A DNA stretch of 26,658 nucleotides from Collinsella sp. (GTDB lineage Bacteria > Actinomycetota > Coriobacteriia > Coriobacteriales > Coriobacteriaceae). Numbering within the stretch: the first letter of the stretch is position 1; every line of letters starts with the position of its first letter. Where the stretch lies: NCBI GenBank assembly GCA_019419585.1, contig DXZQ01000030.1, forward strand, positions 1 through 26,658. Direction: 5' to 3'. Under the pieces are notes generated by a model that ran no database searches, was not told where the DNA came from, and saw only the letters and a list, made by a program, of their open reading frames with translations. A program made the position numbers and the translations under genes. Positions 15,546 to 23,352 of this stretch are shown in pieces.

Positions 15546-17772
15546 ACTCGCTTGGGGCAACGTCCGCCGTGCCGGCCGCGACTACCTCGTCTACCTTTTG
15601 ACGCTCACCCTGGGCGTCACGGTCTTCTATGCCTTTAACACCATCTCGATGCAGGTCGACATCGCCGGAATCGATGAAAAGGGCTTGGCGCAGGTAATGG
15701 GCAGCATGCTCGGCGACCTGACGTACTTTTTGGCCGGTGTCATGGCCTTTTTGATGGTGTACGCCAATAACTTCATCATGAAACGCCGCAAGAAGGAGTT
15801 TGGCCTGTACCAGGTGCTTGGCATGGGGCGCGGGCGCGTTGCCACGATCATGGCGCTCGAGACCGTGATAGTGTCGGTCGTGGCCTTTGTCGCCGGCATT
15901 GTGCTGGGCGTGGGACTCTCCCAGCTCATGACGTTCTTTACGGCCTCGCTCTTTAAAACACAGATCGCCAATTTCCACTTCTTTTTCTCGGTGCATGCGT
16001 TCAATCTGACCCTTGCCTGCATGCTCGTAATGTTTGTGCTCACGCTACTGCTGAACCTTCGCGCCGTGCGTCGTACCAAACTCATCGAGCTTATGGGTGC
16101 CGAGCGTCGCAACGAGAGCATCAAGACACGCAACCCCTGGATCGCGATTGCCATCTTTGCCGTGGGCGCGGTGCTTGTGGGCGTGGCCTATTACCGTCTG
16201 CTACGTGATGGGTTCCCGCTAACCGCGACGGACAGCAAGCTGCAAGAGGCCATGAACCAGTTTGGTATTACGACCGCTATGGTTACAGTTGGCACCTTTG
16301 CCCTGTTCTGGGGACTCTCGGGCATGCTCATCAAGCTGCTGCAGAGCCTGCGCGGCGTGTATTGGCGCGGCCTCAACATGTTTACCGTGCGCCAGCTTGC
16401 GGCCAAGGTCAACACGGTGTGCTTTTCGATGGGCGTTATCGCGATGCTCCTGTTTTTGGCCATCACCTCGGTGACGTGCGGTATGTCGATTGCCAATGTG
16501 ATGAACGAGAATCTGGAGCGCTATAACCCTGTTGACGTGTCACAGACGTATGTCTATTACACGCCCGATACGCTCGACTTCTACAAAGAGTCTTTCAATC
16601 CGTCTGAGGCCGATCGCATGGTGCTGGCCGATAGTACGGTCGATTTGTACTCCGCATGGCACGGCGATCGTATCGATCACGATAACGTTGCAGACGGTAT
16701 TAAGGGCAAGTCGGCGGACAACAACGACGAGACCGGCAAGAAGGTCAATATCGCCGATGTTGCCGGTGAGCATGTGCAGATCGATTCGTATCTGAGTTAC
16801 CCGTTTGGCGGTTCGGATCCTTCGGTGACCCCAAGTGAGATGTGCAAGACCATGGGCGAAAAGCTTCCCAAGGCGTTCGGGGGTAGCAATGCCGATGCGA
16901 TGGGTCTGTTTGTGACGCCGGCGAGCCAGTACAACAAACTGCGCCAGATGATGGGCGAGGAGCCGGTGCACATCGGTCACGACCAGTATCTGCTCACGTG
17001 TGATATGGGCGGCGAGCTGGTCGACCTGTACACCAAGTATATGGCTGGCGGCCATGCCCTTACCTTGGGCGGGCATGAGCTCAAGCCCGCAACCGATAAG
17101 TCGGACGAAGATACGGCGGCCATCGCCAACTCGGCGATGGGCAGTAATCCGGGTACCGTCGTCGTTGCCGACGAGCTGTTGTCCCAACTTGATCTGCAGC
17201 CGTCTTCCAGTAGCCTGCTCGTTAACTACAAACAGGGGATGGATACAACCGAGGCAGACGAGAGCATTAAATACACTGTGCTCGACAATCTGCTCGTTGA
17301 CGGCAAGGAGTCGGGGTCGTGGGGAACCTTCATCACACGCTCCGAGATGTACACGCAGGCAGCGCAAATGAACGGTCTTATTAGCTACCTAGCCATCTAC
17401 ATCGGCTTTGTATTGGTCGTTGCATGCGCGGCGATTCTGTCGATCCAGCAACTCTCCAACGTGGCCGACGGCAGCCGCAGCTATCGTGTGCTGGCACAGA
17501 TCGGCTGCGACGACCGCCAGATTCGCCATTCGGTGATGGCGCAGCAGGCGGTATTCTTCCTGTTCCCGCTGGCAGTGGGCCTGGCGCACTCCTTTGTGGC
17601 ACTTAAGGTGATCATCGAGATGGTGAGCATATTCGGAAATATGAGCATTGGCGGCACCGTGGGCCTCACCTGTGCAATCTTCCTGGCAGCATACGGTGGC
17701 TACTTCCTGGTGACCTACCTCATGAGCACTGGCATGGTGCAAGCCGCCATCGCCACCCGCTACAGCGAGTAA
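15535..17772 (+). CDS. ABC transporter permease, BceB/FtsX type
   Basis: An integral membrane permease of 745 aa. The BceB layout is visible: an N-terminal membrane helix (YLVYLLTLTLGVTVFYAF), an FtsX-like bundle with MVYANNFIMKRRKKEFGLYQVLGMGR, further helices to about residue 330, then a large hydrophilic extracellular region to about residue 610, and a C-terminal FtsX bundle (ISYLAIYIGFVLVVACAAILSIQQLSN onward). The large loop is expected to bind the peptide substrate. ATG 15535 has GGTGAGGG just upstream; an in-frame GTG at 15523 is an alternative. It probably confers resistance to a cell-wall-targeting peptide, but the substrate is unknown. Its last 17 codons are echoed by a relic at 23587-23637. 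Confidence 0.9.
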   Translation: MLCKLAWGNVRRAGRDYLVYLLTLTLGVTVFYAFNTISMQVDIAGIDEKGLAQVMGSMLGDLTYFLAGVMAFLMVYANNFIMKRRKKEFGLYQVLGMGRGRVATIMALETVIVSVVAFVAGIVLGVGLSQLMTFFTASLFKTQIANFHFFFSVHAFNLTLACMLVMFVLTLLLNLRAVRRTKLIELMGAERRNESIKTRNPWIAIAIFAVGAVLVGVAYYRLLRDGFPLTATDSKLQEAMNQFGITTAMVTVGTFALFWGLSGMLIKLLQSLRGVYWRGLNMFTVRQLAAKVNTVCFSMGVIAMLLFLAITSVTCGMSIANVMNENLERYNPVDVSQTYVYYTPDTLDFYKESFNPSEADRMVLADSTVDLYSAWHGDRIDHDNVADGIKGKSADNNDETGKKVNIADVAGEHVQIDSYLSYPFGGSDPSVTPSEMCKTMGEKLPKAFGGSNADAMGLFVTPASQYNKLRQMMGEEPVHIGHDQYLLTCDMGGELVDLYTKYMAGGHALTLGGHELKPATDKSDEDTAAIANSAMGSNPGTVVVADELLSQLDLQPSSSSLLVNYKQGMDTTEADESIKYTVLDNLLVDGKESGSWGTFITRSEMYTQAAQMNGLISYLAIYIGFVLVVACAAILSIQQLSNVADGSRSYRVLAQIGCDDRQIRHSVMAQQAVFFLFPLAVGLAHSFVALKVIIEMVSIFGNMSIGGTVGLTCAIFLAAYGGYFLVTYLMSTGMVQAAIATRYSE

Positions 17773-17816
17773 CTCGTTCAGCTTGGAATTATCGTAGGTT
17801 GAGAATAGGTCAGCGA

Positions 17817-17914
17817 AAACGCCCCTAAGCGAGCAAGGTGACGTTAAAGAGGAGGGAAGCGTACTTCGGTACGCGACCGATGATTGAACGTCAGATTGCC
17901 GCTTAGGGGCGTTT
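17817..17914. repeat. Nested long inverted repeat with UUCG-capped core, after the permease
   Basis: Outer arms are 15-bp perfect (17817-17831 / 17900-17914, core CGCCCCTAAGCG). Next are GCAA/TTGC (17833-17836 / 17896-17899) and TGACGTT/AACGTCA (17839-17845 / 17887-17893), and finally GCGTAC-TTCG-GTACGC (17859-17874). The purine-rich AAAGAGGAGGGAA strand between them is unpaired. The layout, including the AAAC ends and the GCAA/TTGC step, parallels the element at 3418-3516 although the stem sequences differ. It could be a structured RNA, a terminator or a palindromic mobile repeat. Confidence 0.68.
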
Positions 17915-17927
17915 GCAGCGTCGAGCC

Positions 17928-17955
17928 GTTACGCGGTTTGGTAAAACCGCGTAAC
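17928..17955. repeat. GTTACGCGGTTT hairpin, copy 2
   Basis: A perfect 12-bp stem (17928-17939 / 17944-17955) with GGTA loop. It is the reverse complement of the hairpin at 3377-3404 with 27 of 28 bases conserved. Here it lies directly after the nested element, as copy 1 lies directly before one. Confidence 0.7.
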
Positions 17956-17975
17956 TTCATCGTAGAAGCACGTTT

Positions 17976-18049
17976 GCGGGCGGCGGATGCTCGTCTCCTG
18001 TCGCCCGCTCACCGAGGCCCGGCAATTGCCTTAATATCTTAAGGACCTC
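17976..18049 (+). promoter_or_regulatory. Leader hairpins before the first antiporter gene
   Basis: GCGGGCG (17976-17982) pairs with CGCCCGC (18002-18008). Further down CCTTAA-TATC-TTAAGG (18029-18044) sits inside GAGG/CCTC (18014-18017 / 18046-18049). These precede the ATG by 33 bp or more. No T-tract follows, so they may be leader structure or operator sites. Function is unknown. Confidence 0.35.
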
Positions 18050-18081
18050 GATTTGTCCAAGACTGAGCGAAGGAGCTCATC

Positions 18082-19521
18082 ATGAGCGACGGAAAGAAAA
18101 AGCTTTCCTTCTTGACGGTCATCTCGACCATCATCTGCGTCGTCTTCGTTTGCGAGGCCGCTGCTCCTGCTGCTGCCATTGGCAACCAGCAGTTCTTCTG
18201 GTGGATCTTCCTGATCCTGACCTTCCTGCTTCCCTACGGCATGGTTGTCGCCGAGCTCGGTACCACCTATGACGGCGAGGGCGGCATTTACGACTGGGTA
18301 CGCGATGGCCTGGGCGACAAATGGGGCGCCCGCATCTCGTACTACTACTGGGTCAACTACCCGCTGTGGATCGCCTCGCTGGCTACCATGTTCCCCGACA
18401 TTTTGGGCATGGTCTTTGGCGTCGAGTTCAACTTGATCGCCAAGATGGGTATCGATCTTGCCTTTGTGTGGATCGTCTACCTCATGGGCCGCTCCAAGGC
18501 GGCCGACTCCGAGTGGGTCCTTAACGGTGGCGCCATCATCAAGGTCGCCGTCGCCGTTATCGTTGGCGCTTTGGGCATTTGGTATGCCATGGAGAACGGT
18601 TTTGCGAACGACATGTCCGCTGCCACCTTCCTGCCCGAGCTCACCAACACCAACGCTCTCGGCTACCTGTCGATCATCATCTTTAACTTCATGGGCTTCG
18701 AGGTCATCTGCACCATGACCGACGACATGGCCGATCCCGCTCGCGATATCCCCAAGGCTATCATCGTCGGTGGCCTGTCCATCGCCGTGATCTACCTGTT
18801 CGCTGGCTTTGGCATCGGCGCTGCTGTGCCGGCCGATTCCATCGACCCCGACTATGGCATGATTGTCGCAGTCCAGACCATGGTGGGCGACTCCATGATC
18901 TTCAAGGTCATCTGCATCGCCTTCCTGATCACCCTGTTCGCCAACATGGCCGCCTGGTCCTTCGGCGTCAACTCCGTCGCCCGCTACGCTGCCGAGCACG
19001 GCAACATGCCCAAGGTCTTCGCCTCGATGATTTCGGATGATGACATGCCCAACGGCGCCAACCTGGTCAACGCCGTCGTCGCCTCCCTGGTGCTGTGCCT
19101 GCAGCTCGTTCCCATCGACGCCATCTCCAACGGCGTCTTCTGGATGCTCTTCGGCACCTCCGTCGTCTTCCTGCTGCTGACCTACATCCCGATGTTCCCG
19201 GCGTTCCTCAACCTTCGCAAGAACGACCCCGACCGCGAGCGCATCTTCACGTTCCCGTTTAAGGGTGCCATGATGAAGGTCATGCTGGCCATCCCTTGCA
19301 TCGAGCTGATCCTGGCCATCGTTGCAACGCTGGTGCCGCTCTCCGCCGCCGAGATTGGCGACAAGCTCCCGATGATCGTTATCTTCATCGTGCTTCTGCT
19401 CATCGGCGAGGTTGTCCGCGTCGTCAGCGCCAAGGGCCGCGAGACCGAGTACAAGGGCCTCACTCCCGAGCTGGCAGCTCAGCGTCTCGCTGAGGAGGCC
19501 GCCGAGGCCGAGGAGAACTAG
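18082..19521 (+). CDS. APC-family amino acid/polyamine antiporter, AguD-like (copy 1)
   Basis: An inner-membrane transporter of 479 aa with about 12 hydrophobic segments. Features include EAAAPAAAIGNQQFFWWIF near residues 25-43, an ELGTTYDGEGGIYDWVRDGLGDKWG block typical of APC antiporters at about 57-80, and IIIFNFMGFEVICT in the helix-6 region. The tail is Glu/Ala-rich and cytosolic. It is close to putative agmatine:putrescine or glutamate:GABA-type antiporters; the next gene, agmatine deiminase, favours agmatine uptake with export of a product. The ATG at 18082 has AAGGAG at 18070-18075. A 64-86% impression of similarity to the second antiporter is not computed; the two align by eye along their length. 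Confidence 0.88.
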   Translation: MSDGKKKLSFLTVISTIICVVFVCEAAAPAAAIGNQQFFWWIFLILTFLLPYGMVVAELGTTYDGEGGIYDWVRDGLGDKWGARISYYYWVNYPLWIASLATMFPDILGMVFGVEFNLIAKMGIDLAFVWIVYLMGRSKAADSEWVLNGGAIIKVAVAVIVGALGIWYAMENGFANDMSAATFLPELTNTNALGYLSIIIFNFMGFEVICTMTDDMADPARDIPKAIIVGGLSIAVIYLFAGFGIGAAVPADSIDPDYGMIVAVQTMVGDSMIFKVICIAFLITLFANMAAWSFGVNSVARYAAEHGNMPKVFASMISDDDMPNGANLVNAVVASLVLCLQLVPIDAISNGVFWMLFGTSVVFLLLTYIPMFPAFLNLRKNDPDRERIFTFPFKGAMMKVMLAIPCIELILAIVATLVPLSAAEIGDKLPMIVIFIVLLLIGEVVRVVSAKGRETEYKGLTPELAAQRLAEEAAEAEEN

Positions 19522-19888
19522 AGCACCCGGTTCTGGGGCTCCAACCCTCCTCGCGTACCAACGTGCGCTTCGTCGGGCTTGTCGCTCCCGACTCCGGGCA
19601 CTCTAGCCTCTTCGGAGACGTGCCCAAGCGACAGGTTTGCTAACCATTCCCCGGGGTGGGCGTGAGCGATAGCTCCGGTAACCACCGCCCACCCCAATCT
19701 CTCTTCCGTATCCTTCGTGCGTTTTGTCTCCGCGCACTTGGTTACGTCGTCGCTTGCCGGTGCGACTCCGTGAAAACCGGCGCCGGGCGCCCCGACCTTT
19801 GCCGGGGAACGGGCGCCTACCATCTCTTGGTTTTAGGCTGCGGGTAACCCGCCCGCAGCAAGCGATCGTTCGATTTGGAGGAAATCTT
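19522..19888 (+). promoter_or_regulatory. Structured 5' leader of aguA, no gene seen
   Basis: This 367-bp GC-rich spacer holds many stems: AGAG..CCCGG/CCGGG..CTCT closing about 19519-19604, GGTT/AACC at 19634-19645, GGGGTGGGCG/CGCCCACCCC (19653-19662 / 19686-19695) around GAGC-GATA-GCTC, GCCGG/CCGGC (19756-19760 / 19777-19781), GGCGCC..CCG/CGG..GGCGCC (19786-19817), and GCTGCGGG/CCCGCAGC (19837-19844 / 19852-19859) just before GGAGG. The first stem may terminate the antiporter transcript. The rest could be a regulatory RNA. No known riboswitch consensus was matched by eye. Confidence 0.45.
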
Positions 19889-21094
19889 ATGCGTACGATC
19901 ACCGAGTCCGAGTCCACCCCCAAGGCCGACGGCTTCTTTATGCCCGCTGAGTTCGCCCCGCAGGATCGCGTGTGGATGGGTTGGCCCCACCGCACCGACA
20001 CCTGGGCCCACGGCGCCAAGCCGGCTCAGAAGCAGTATGCCGCCATCGCCCGCGCCATCGCCGAGTTCACCCCGGTTACCATGTGCGCCAACCAGGTCGA
20101 CTATGCCAACTGCAAGGCCGTCTTCGAGGAGGACGAGAACGTCACCGTCATCGAGATGACCACCGACGACGCCTGGTTCCGCGACACCGCCGCCACCTAC
20201 GTCATCAACGGCAAGGGTGAGAAGCGCGCCAACCACTGGCACTTCAACGCCTACGGCGGTCTCGTCGACGGCCTCTATTTCCCGTGGGACAAGGACGAGC
20301 AGATCGCCCTTAAGATGGCTGAGCTCTCCGGCTGCCGCCGCTATCGTCCCGATGACATGATCCTCGAGGGCGGCTCCATCACCGTCGACGGCGAGGGCAC
20401 CCTTGTCGTGACCGACCAGTGCCTGCTTTCCCCGGGCCGCACCTGCTCTGCGGTTCTGGAGGAGGAAGAGGATCCCGAGTCCATCTGGCCCAAGTTCCAC
20501 AAGAAGTTTGAGCCCTGGAGCGAGGAGCTTCGCGCCTATATGGACGAGCACCTCAAGGATTACCTGGGTGTCGAGAAGGTCATCTGGGTCAAGGAGGGCA
20601 TCGACCCCGAGGAGACCAACGGCCACATCGATGACGTCGCCACGTTCATCGCTCCGGGCGTCATGGCCTGCATCTGGACCGACGATCCCGAGTATCCGTT
20701 CTACGAGCAGTGCCACGCTGCCTACGAGACCCTCTCCAACGCCGTTGACGCTAAGGGCCGCAAGATGAAGGTCTACAAGCTCTGCATGCCCGTGAACCCG
20801 CTGTTCATGGACCAGGCTTCCTGCGACACCATCGACGCCGACGAGAACGCCGAGCCGCGCGTCCCCGACGAGCCGCTGATCGCCTCTTACATGAACTACC
20901 TGGTCACCAACCACGGCGTTATCGTCCCGCAGTACGGCGACGAGAACGACCAGCTGGCCGTCGACACGCTCCAGAAGATCTACGACGAGGTCTGGGGCGA
21001 GGGCGTCTACAAGTGCGTCGGCGTCCAGTCCGAGCAGGTCGTCTTCGGTGGCGGCAACATCCACTGCATTACGCAGCAGGAGCCGTCCGCTTAA
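19889..21094 (+). CDS. aguA: Agmatine deiminase
   Basis: A cytosolic guanidino-group-modifying enzyme that hydrolyses agmatine to N-carbamoylputrescine and ammonia. It is 401 aa, about 30 longer than most AguA, with an acidic insert at roughly 190-225. The active site is complete: W96-F-R98-D99, E160-G-G, H246 in GHIDD with D248, and the nucleophilic C393 in GGGNIHCITQQEP. FFMPAEFAPQDRVWMGWPHR at 16-35 is the standard AguA N-terminus. The ATG at 19889 has GGAGG at 19877-19881; upstream in-frame sequence is the structured leader. It sits between two antiporter genes. Ammonia release and antiport can support acid tolerance. Confidence 0.95.
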   Translation: MRTITESESTPKADGFFMPAEFAPQDRVWMGWPHRTDTWAHGAKPAQKQYAAIARAIAEFTPVTMCANQVDYANCKAVFEEDENVTVIEMTTDDAWFRDTAATYVINGKGEKRANHWHFNAYGGLVDGLYFPWDKDEQIALKMAELSGCRRYRPDDMILEGGSITVDGEGTLVVTDQCLLSPGRTCSAVLEEEEDPESIWPKFHKKFEPWSEELRAYMDEHLKDYLGVEKVIWVKEGIDPEETNGHIDDVATFIAPGVMACIWTDDPEYPFYEQCHAAYETLSNAVDAKGRKMKVYKLCMPVNPLFMDQASCDTIDADENAEPRVPDEPLIASYMNYLVTNHGVIVPQYGDENDQLAVDTLQKIYDEVWGEGVYKCVGVQSEQVVFGGGNIHCITQQEPSA

Positions 21095-21289
21095 TCGTCT
21101 GGCTTCCCGAGGCACGGCACCTTGCCCTTCAATCGTCGGGCATGACCCTTAAGGTCTATGCCCTCCTCTTTCAGGGCAATCTGCCGCACCTCAGAAACCC
21201 AGCCGATCAATCGGACAGGTGGCGTGTCGTCCCATCTTGGGGCATTGATGGTCGGCTTGCCCGATGTCTTGGTCGGTTGGGTTTTCTTT

Positions 21290-21329
21290 GGGCACTCCGT
21301 TGCCTCCACTTCGGAGTGCCCTTTTCTTT
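21290..21329 (+). terminator. Intrinsic terminator of aguA
   Basis: GGGCACTCCG (21290-21299) and CGGAGTGCCC (21312-21321) form a perfect 10-bp stem with a 12-nt loop, followed by TTTTCTTT. The 195 bp between the aguA stop and this stem contain no convincing gene. Confidence 0.88.
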
Positions 21330-21337
21330 GATTGAGT

Positions 21338-21406
21338 ACGCGTCTGGCCTGGGATTTTTTGCGGGTTAGGCCAATTGTTCGCTTGAATTTCCCAGGTCAG
21401 ACGCGT
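21338..21406. repeat. Long inverted repeat between aguA and the second antiporter
   Basis: Arms 21338-21354 and 21390-21406 (ACGCGTCTG-CCTGGGA) pair over 17 bp with one G-U position. The loop of 35 bases contains TTTTTT. It resembles the other intergenic dyads in placement but has simple, not nested, pairing. Confidence 0.6.
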
Positions 21407-21461
21407 CTTCAATTGCCGAAAGTTATCGGTCGTGAACGCGGCCGTTTTGATCGGAGTATCT

Positions 21462-21644
21462 ATGTACCAGCGTATCGTTATCTACACGCGCCTGTTCCGC
21501 GAGCGTTGGTCCAACAAATGCATCCTCTCCTCTCTCTGGGATGGCACCTGCACCGGTGATGCGGCCTGCAACCCTACCTTGGGCTGCGCCTTCGGTACAG
21601 ATGCCATCCTTTTTGCTGTAGGGGGCGCGCGCCATGGCAGGTAA
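21462..21644 (+). CDS. Possible upstream reading frame in antiporter leader, 60 aa
   Basis: Not recognised. ATG 21462 follows GGAG at 5 nt spacing, and the frame ends 11 bp inside the downstream antiporter gene, an overlap that would allow translational coupling. The peptide starts MYQRIVIYTRLFRERW and contains four Cys. It covers the terminator hairpin at 21539-21614, so ribosome passage would melt that hairpin. Coding potential is doubtful; it could be a leader peptide or chance. Confidence 0.25.
   Translation: MYQRIVIYTRLFRERWSNKCILSSLWDGTCTGDAACNPTLGCAFGTDAILFAVGGARHGR
21539..21614 (+). terminator. Intrinsic terminator inside the leader of the second antiporter (attenuator candidate)
   Basis: Segments GGATGGCA-c-CTG-c-ACCG (21539-21555) pair with CGGT-a-CAG-a-TGCCATCC (21593-21609), and GCA-a-CCC/GGG-c-TGC stacks inside. 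TTTTT (21610-21614) follows at once. The antiporter ATG is only 19 nt further on. Since the previous gene already has its own terminator, this one is placed to control read-through into the antiporter. CATCC at 21521-21525 can pair with GGATG at 21539-21543 as a weak competing stem. Confidence 0.65.
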
Positions 21645-23043
21645 AAAGTTCTCCCTGATCGAGGTCATCCTTTCGGTTATCTGCGTCGTGTTTACCATCG
21701 AGGCGGCGGCTCCGGCATCTGCCATGGGTAACGTACAGTTCTTCTGGTGGATTTTCCTTATCATTACGTTTTTGCTTCCCTATGGTCTGGTGGTGGCCGA
21801 GCTGGGTACGGCGTTTGATTCCGAGGGCGGCCTGTACGATTGGGTTCGCTTGGGCCTGGGCGACCGTTGGGGCGCCCGTTGCTCTTGGTGCTACTGGGTT
21901 AACTTTCCGCTGTGGGTGGCAAGTATCGCCTGCATGTTCCCCAGTGTCATTAATGCGGTGTGGGGTATCGAGTTTTCACTCGGGATCCGAATTGCCATCG
22001 AGATTGCCTTTGTGTGGGGCGTCACGGTCATGGCAATGCAGCCGGTGGCGGAGGCCGATTGGGTTATGGACGGCGGCGCCGTCATCAAGGTGCTCATTAC
22101 CGCTGCGGTGGGAATCGTCGGCATTTGGTTTGCCTGCAATAACGGCTTTGCCAACGACATGTCGTTTAAGACCTTCATTCCAGATCTGGGCGACACCAAT
22201 TCGTTGACGTACCTATCGATTATCCTGTTCAACTTTATGGGCTTCGAAGTGGTCGCGACCTTTGCCAGCACGATGAAGAACCCGTCGCGTGATATCCCCA
22301 AGGCGGTTATTGCCGGTGGCGTGGCCATTGCGGCGATCTACATCATCTGTGGCATTGGCATTGGAGCCGCGGTTCCCACCGAGCAGCTTTCACTCGATTC
22401 GGGCATTGTGGACGCAGTCGCCGCTATGGTGGGGCGCACCCACCCGCTGACGATGGTCGTGGGCGTGGCCTTTTTGGTGACGCTGTTCGCCAATATGATC
22501 TGCTGGAGCTTTGGCGTCAACAACGTAGCGAGCTATGCCGCACGTCACGGCAACATGCCGCGCCCCTTTGCGCTGGTGTCCAAAAAGACCGGCATGCCCA
22601 ACGGCTCGGCGCTCATTAACGGCTGTTTTGCCAGCCTGGTACTGCTGCTCCAGATTCCGCTGGGTGAGGGTTCCGACGTCTTTTGGGTCTTCTTCTCGAT
22701 GAACGTCGTCTTTCTGCTCATGAGCTATACCCCGATGTTCCCAGCGTTTTGGCGCCTGCGCGCGCATGACGATCGTCCACGCGTGTTCCGTGCGCCCTTT
22801 GAAGGCAAGGCGCTCGCGGTGGCGCTCGCGATTCCCGTGGTGGAGCTCGTGCTTTCGATTGTTGCTACGATTGTGCCGCTCAACAGCTCACCTGCCGAGA
22901 TGGCAAAGTTGCCGATCCTCGTGGGTGTAGTGATTGGTGTGTTGCTGGGCGAGGCCTCACGTCTCATATCGCGCCGCGGCCGCAGTGTCGACAATCCCGG
23001 CGTTGGTGCAAGGGAATCAGGTTTCTTTGCACCAAAACAGTAG
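21634..23043 (+). CDS. APC-family amino acid/polyamine antiporter, AguD-like (copy 2)
   Basis: An inner-membrane antiporter of 469 aa, paralogous over its full length to the gene at 18082. Shared blocks are EAAAPASAMGNVQFFWWIF near 23-41, LFNFMGFEVVATFAS in the helix-6 region, the FANMICWSFGVNNVASYAARHGNMP segment and SYTPMFPAFWRLR. The C-terminus differs, lacking the Glu-rich tail. ATG 21634 has AGGGGG at about 21619-21624. Its own leader contains an intrinsic terminator, so it is likely regulated apart from aguA. It may move agmatine, carbamoylputrescine or putrescine; exact specificity cannot be read. Confidence 0.88.
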   Translation: MAGKKFSLIEVILSVICVVFTIEAAAPASAMGNVQFFWWIFLIITFLLPYGLVVAELGTAFDSEGGLYDWVRLGLGDRWGARCSWCYWVNFPLWVASIACMFPSVINAVWGIEFSLGIRIAIEIAFVWGVTVMAMQPVAEADWVMDGGAVIKVLITAAVGIVGIWFACNNGFANDMSFKTFIPDLGDTNSLTYLSIILFNFMGFEVVATFASTMKNPSRDIPKAVIAGGVAIAAIYIICGIGIGAAVPTEQLSLDSGIVDAVAAMVGRTHPLTMVVGVAFLVTLFANMICWSFGVNNVASYAARHGNMPRPFALVSKKTGMPNGSALINGCFASLVLLLQIPLGEGSDVFWVFFSMNVVFLLMSYTPMFPAFWRLRAHDDRPRVFRAPFEGKALAVALAIPVVELVLSIVATIVPLNSSPAEMAKLPILVGVVIGVLLGEASRLISRRGRSVDNPGVGARESGFFAPKQ

Positions 23044-23063
23044 CGCCGCGAGTTGCGCGGCGC
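23043..23063. terminator. Short GC hairpin between convergent genes
   Basis: GCGCCGCG (23043-23050) and CGCGGCGC (23056-23063) make a perfect 8-bp stem with AGTTG loop, overlapping the antiporter stop. There is no T-run, so termination is only likely if helped by context. It lies between the second antiporter and the convergent 63-aa gene. Confidence 0.45.
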
Positions 23064-23078
23064 TTGCTGTATCTTGGA

Positions 23079-23270
23079 TTACTGCTCGCAGTGCTCGGGA
23101 TCAGAAGCGAGCTTAGGCGCAAAGTAGGGAACGTGGCCCAGGTAAGGGCAGCTGTCCTCGCGCGCCTCGACGACGCAGGGAACATCGTCATAGGTAAGTG
23201 AGTCGCTCAGACGGATGATGGCCTTGGCGGCGGGAGCGACGAGCATCTTGAGCGGTGCAATAGGCGCCAT
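23079..23270 (-). CDS. Small hypothetical protein, 63 aa, three Cys
   Basis: Not recognised by family. ATG 23270 has AAAGGAG with 5 nt spacing, a stronger initiation site than most genes here. The N-terminal half is Ala/Pro/Leu-rich and mildly amphipathic. The C-terminal half carries C32, C41 (SCPYLGHVPYF) and C61 near the end, which could bind a metal or form disulphides. There is no signal peptide of usual length. It is a single-gene unit convergent with the antiporter and is followed upstream by the 23353 terminator-like repeat. Codon use fits a real gene. Confidence 0.65.
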   Translation of the reverse strand: MAPIAPLKMLVAPAAKAIIRLSDSLTYDDVPCVVEAREDSCPYLGHVPYFAPKLASDPEHCEQ

Positions 23271-23352
23271 GGCATCTCCTTTCTTGCATGCGACCCGTGT
23301 TTTGGCGCGAATGTATACGCCGCCAGTCTAGCATCCCGCCGCGGAGAGCTCC

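Noticed and set aside
19750..19820. Cobalamin-type riboswitch in the aguA leader
   Set aside because: GCCGGTGCGACTCCGT looks superficially similar, but the conserved core and B12 box are absent.
19817..21115. 432-codon reverse frame across aguA
   Set aside because: Antisense shadow of a confident gene, Val/Leu/Gly-rich and without motifs.
21091..21309. 72-codon reverse frame after aguA with acceptable codon use
   Set aside because: Its GTG start lies inside the aguA terminator hairpin and there is no clear ribosome site independent of that stem. Left out, though it could be checked by homology.
21539..21560. T-box riboswitch (UGGCACC in the antiporter leader)
   Set aside because: UGGCACC matches the T-box bulge, but no stem I, specifier loop or standard antiterminator could be found.
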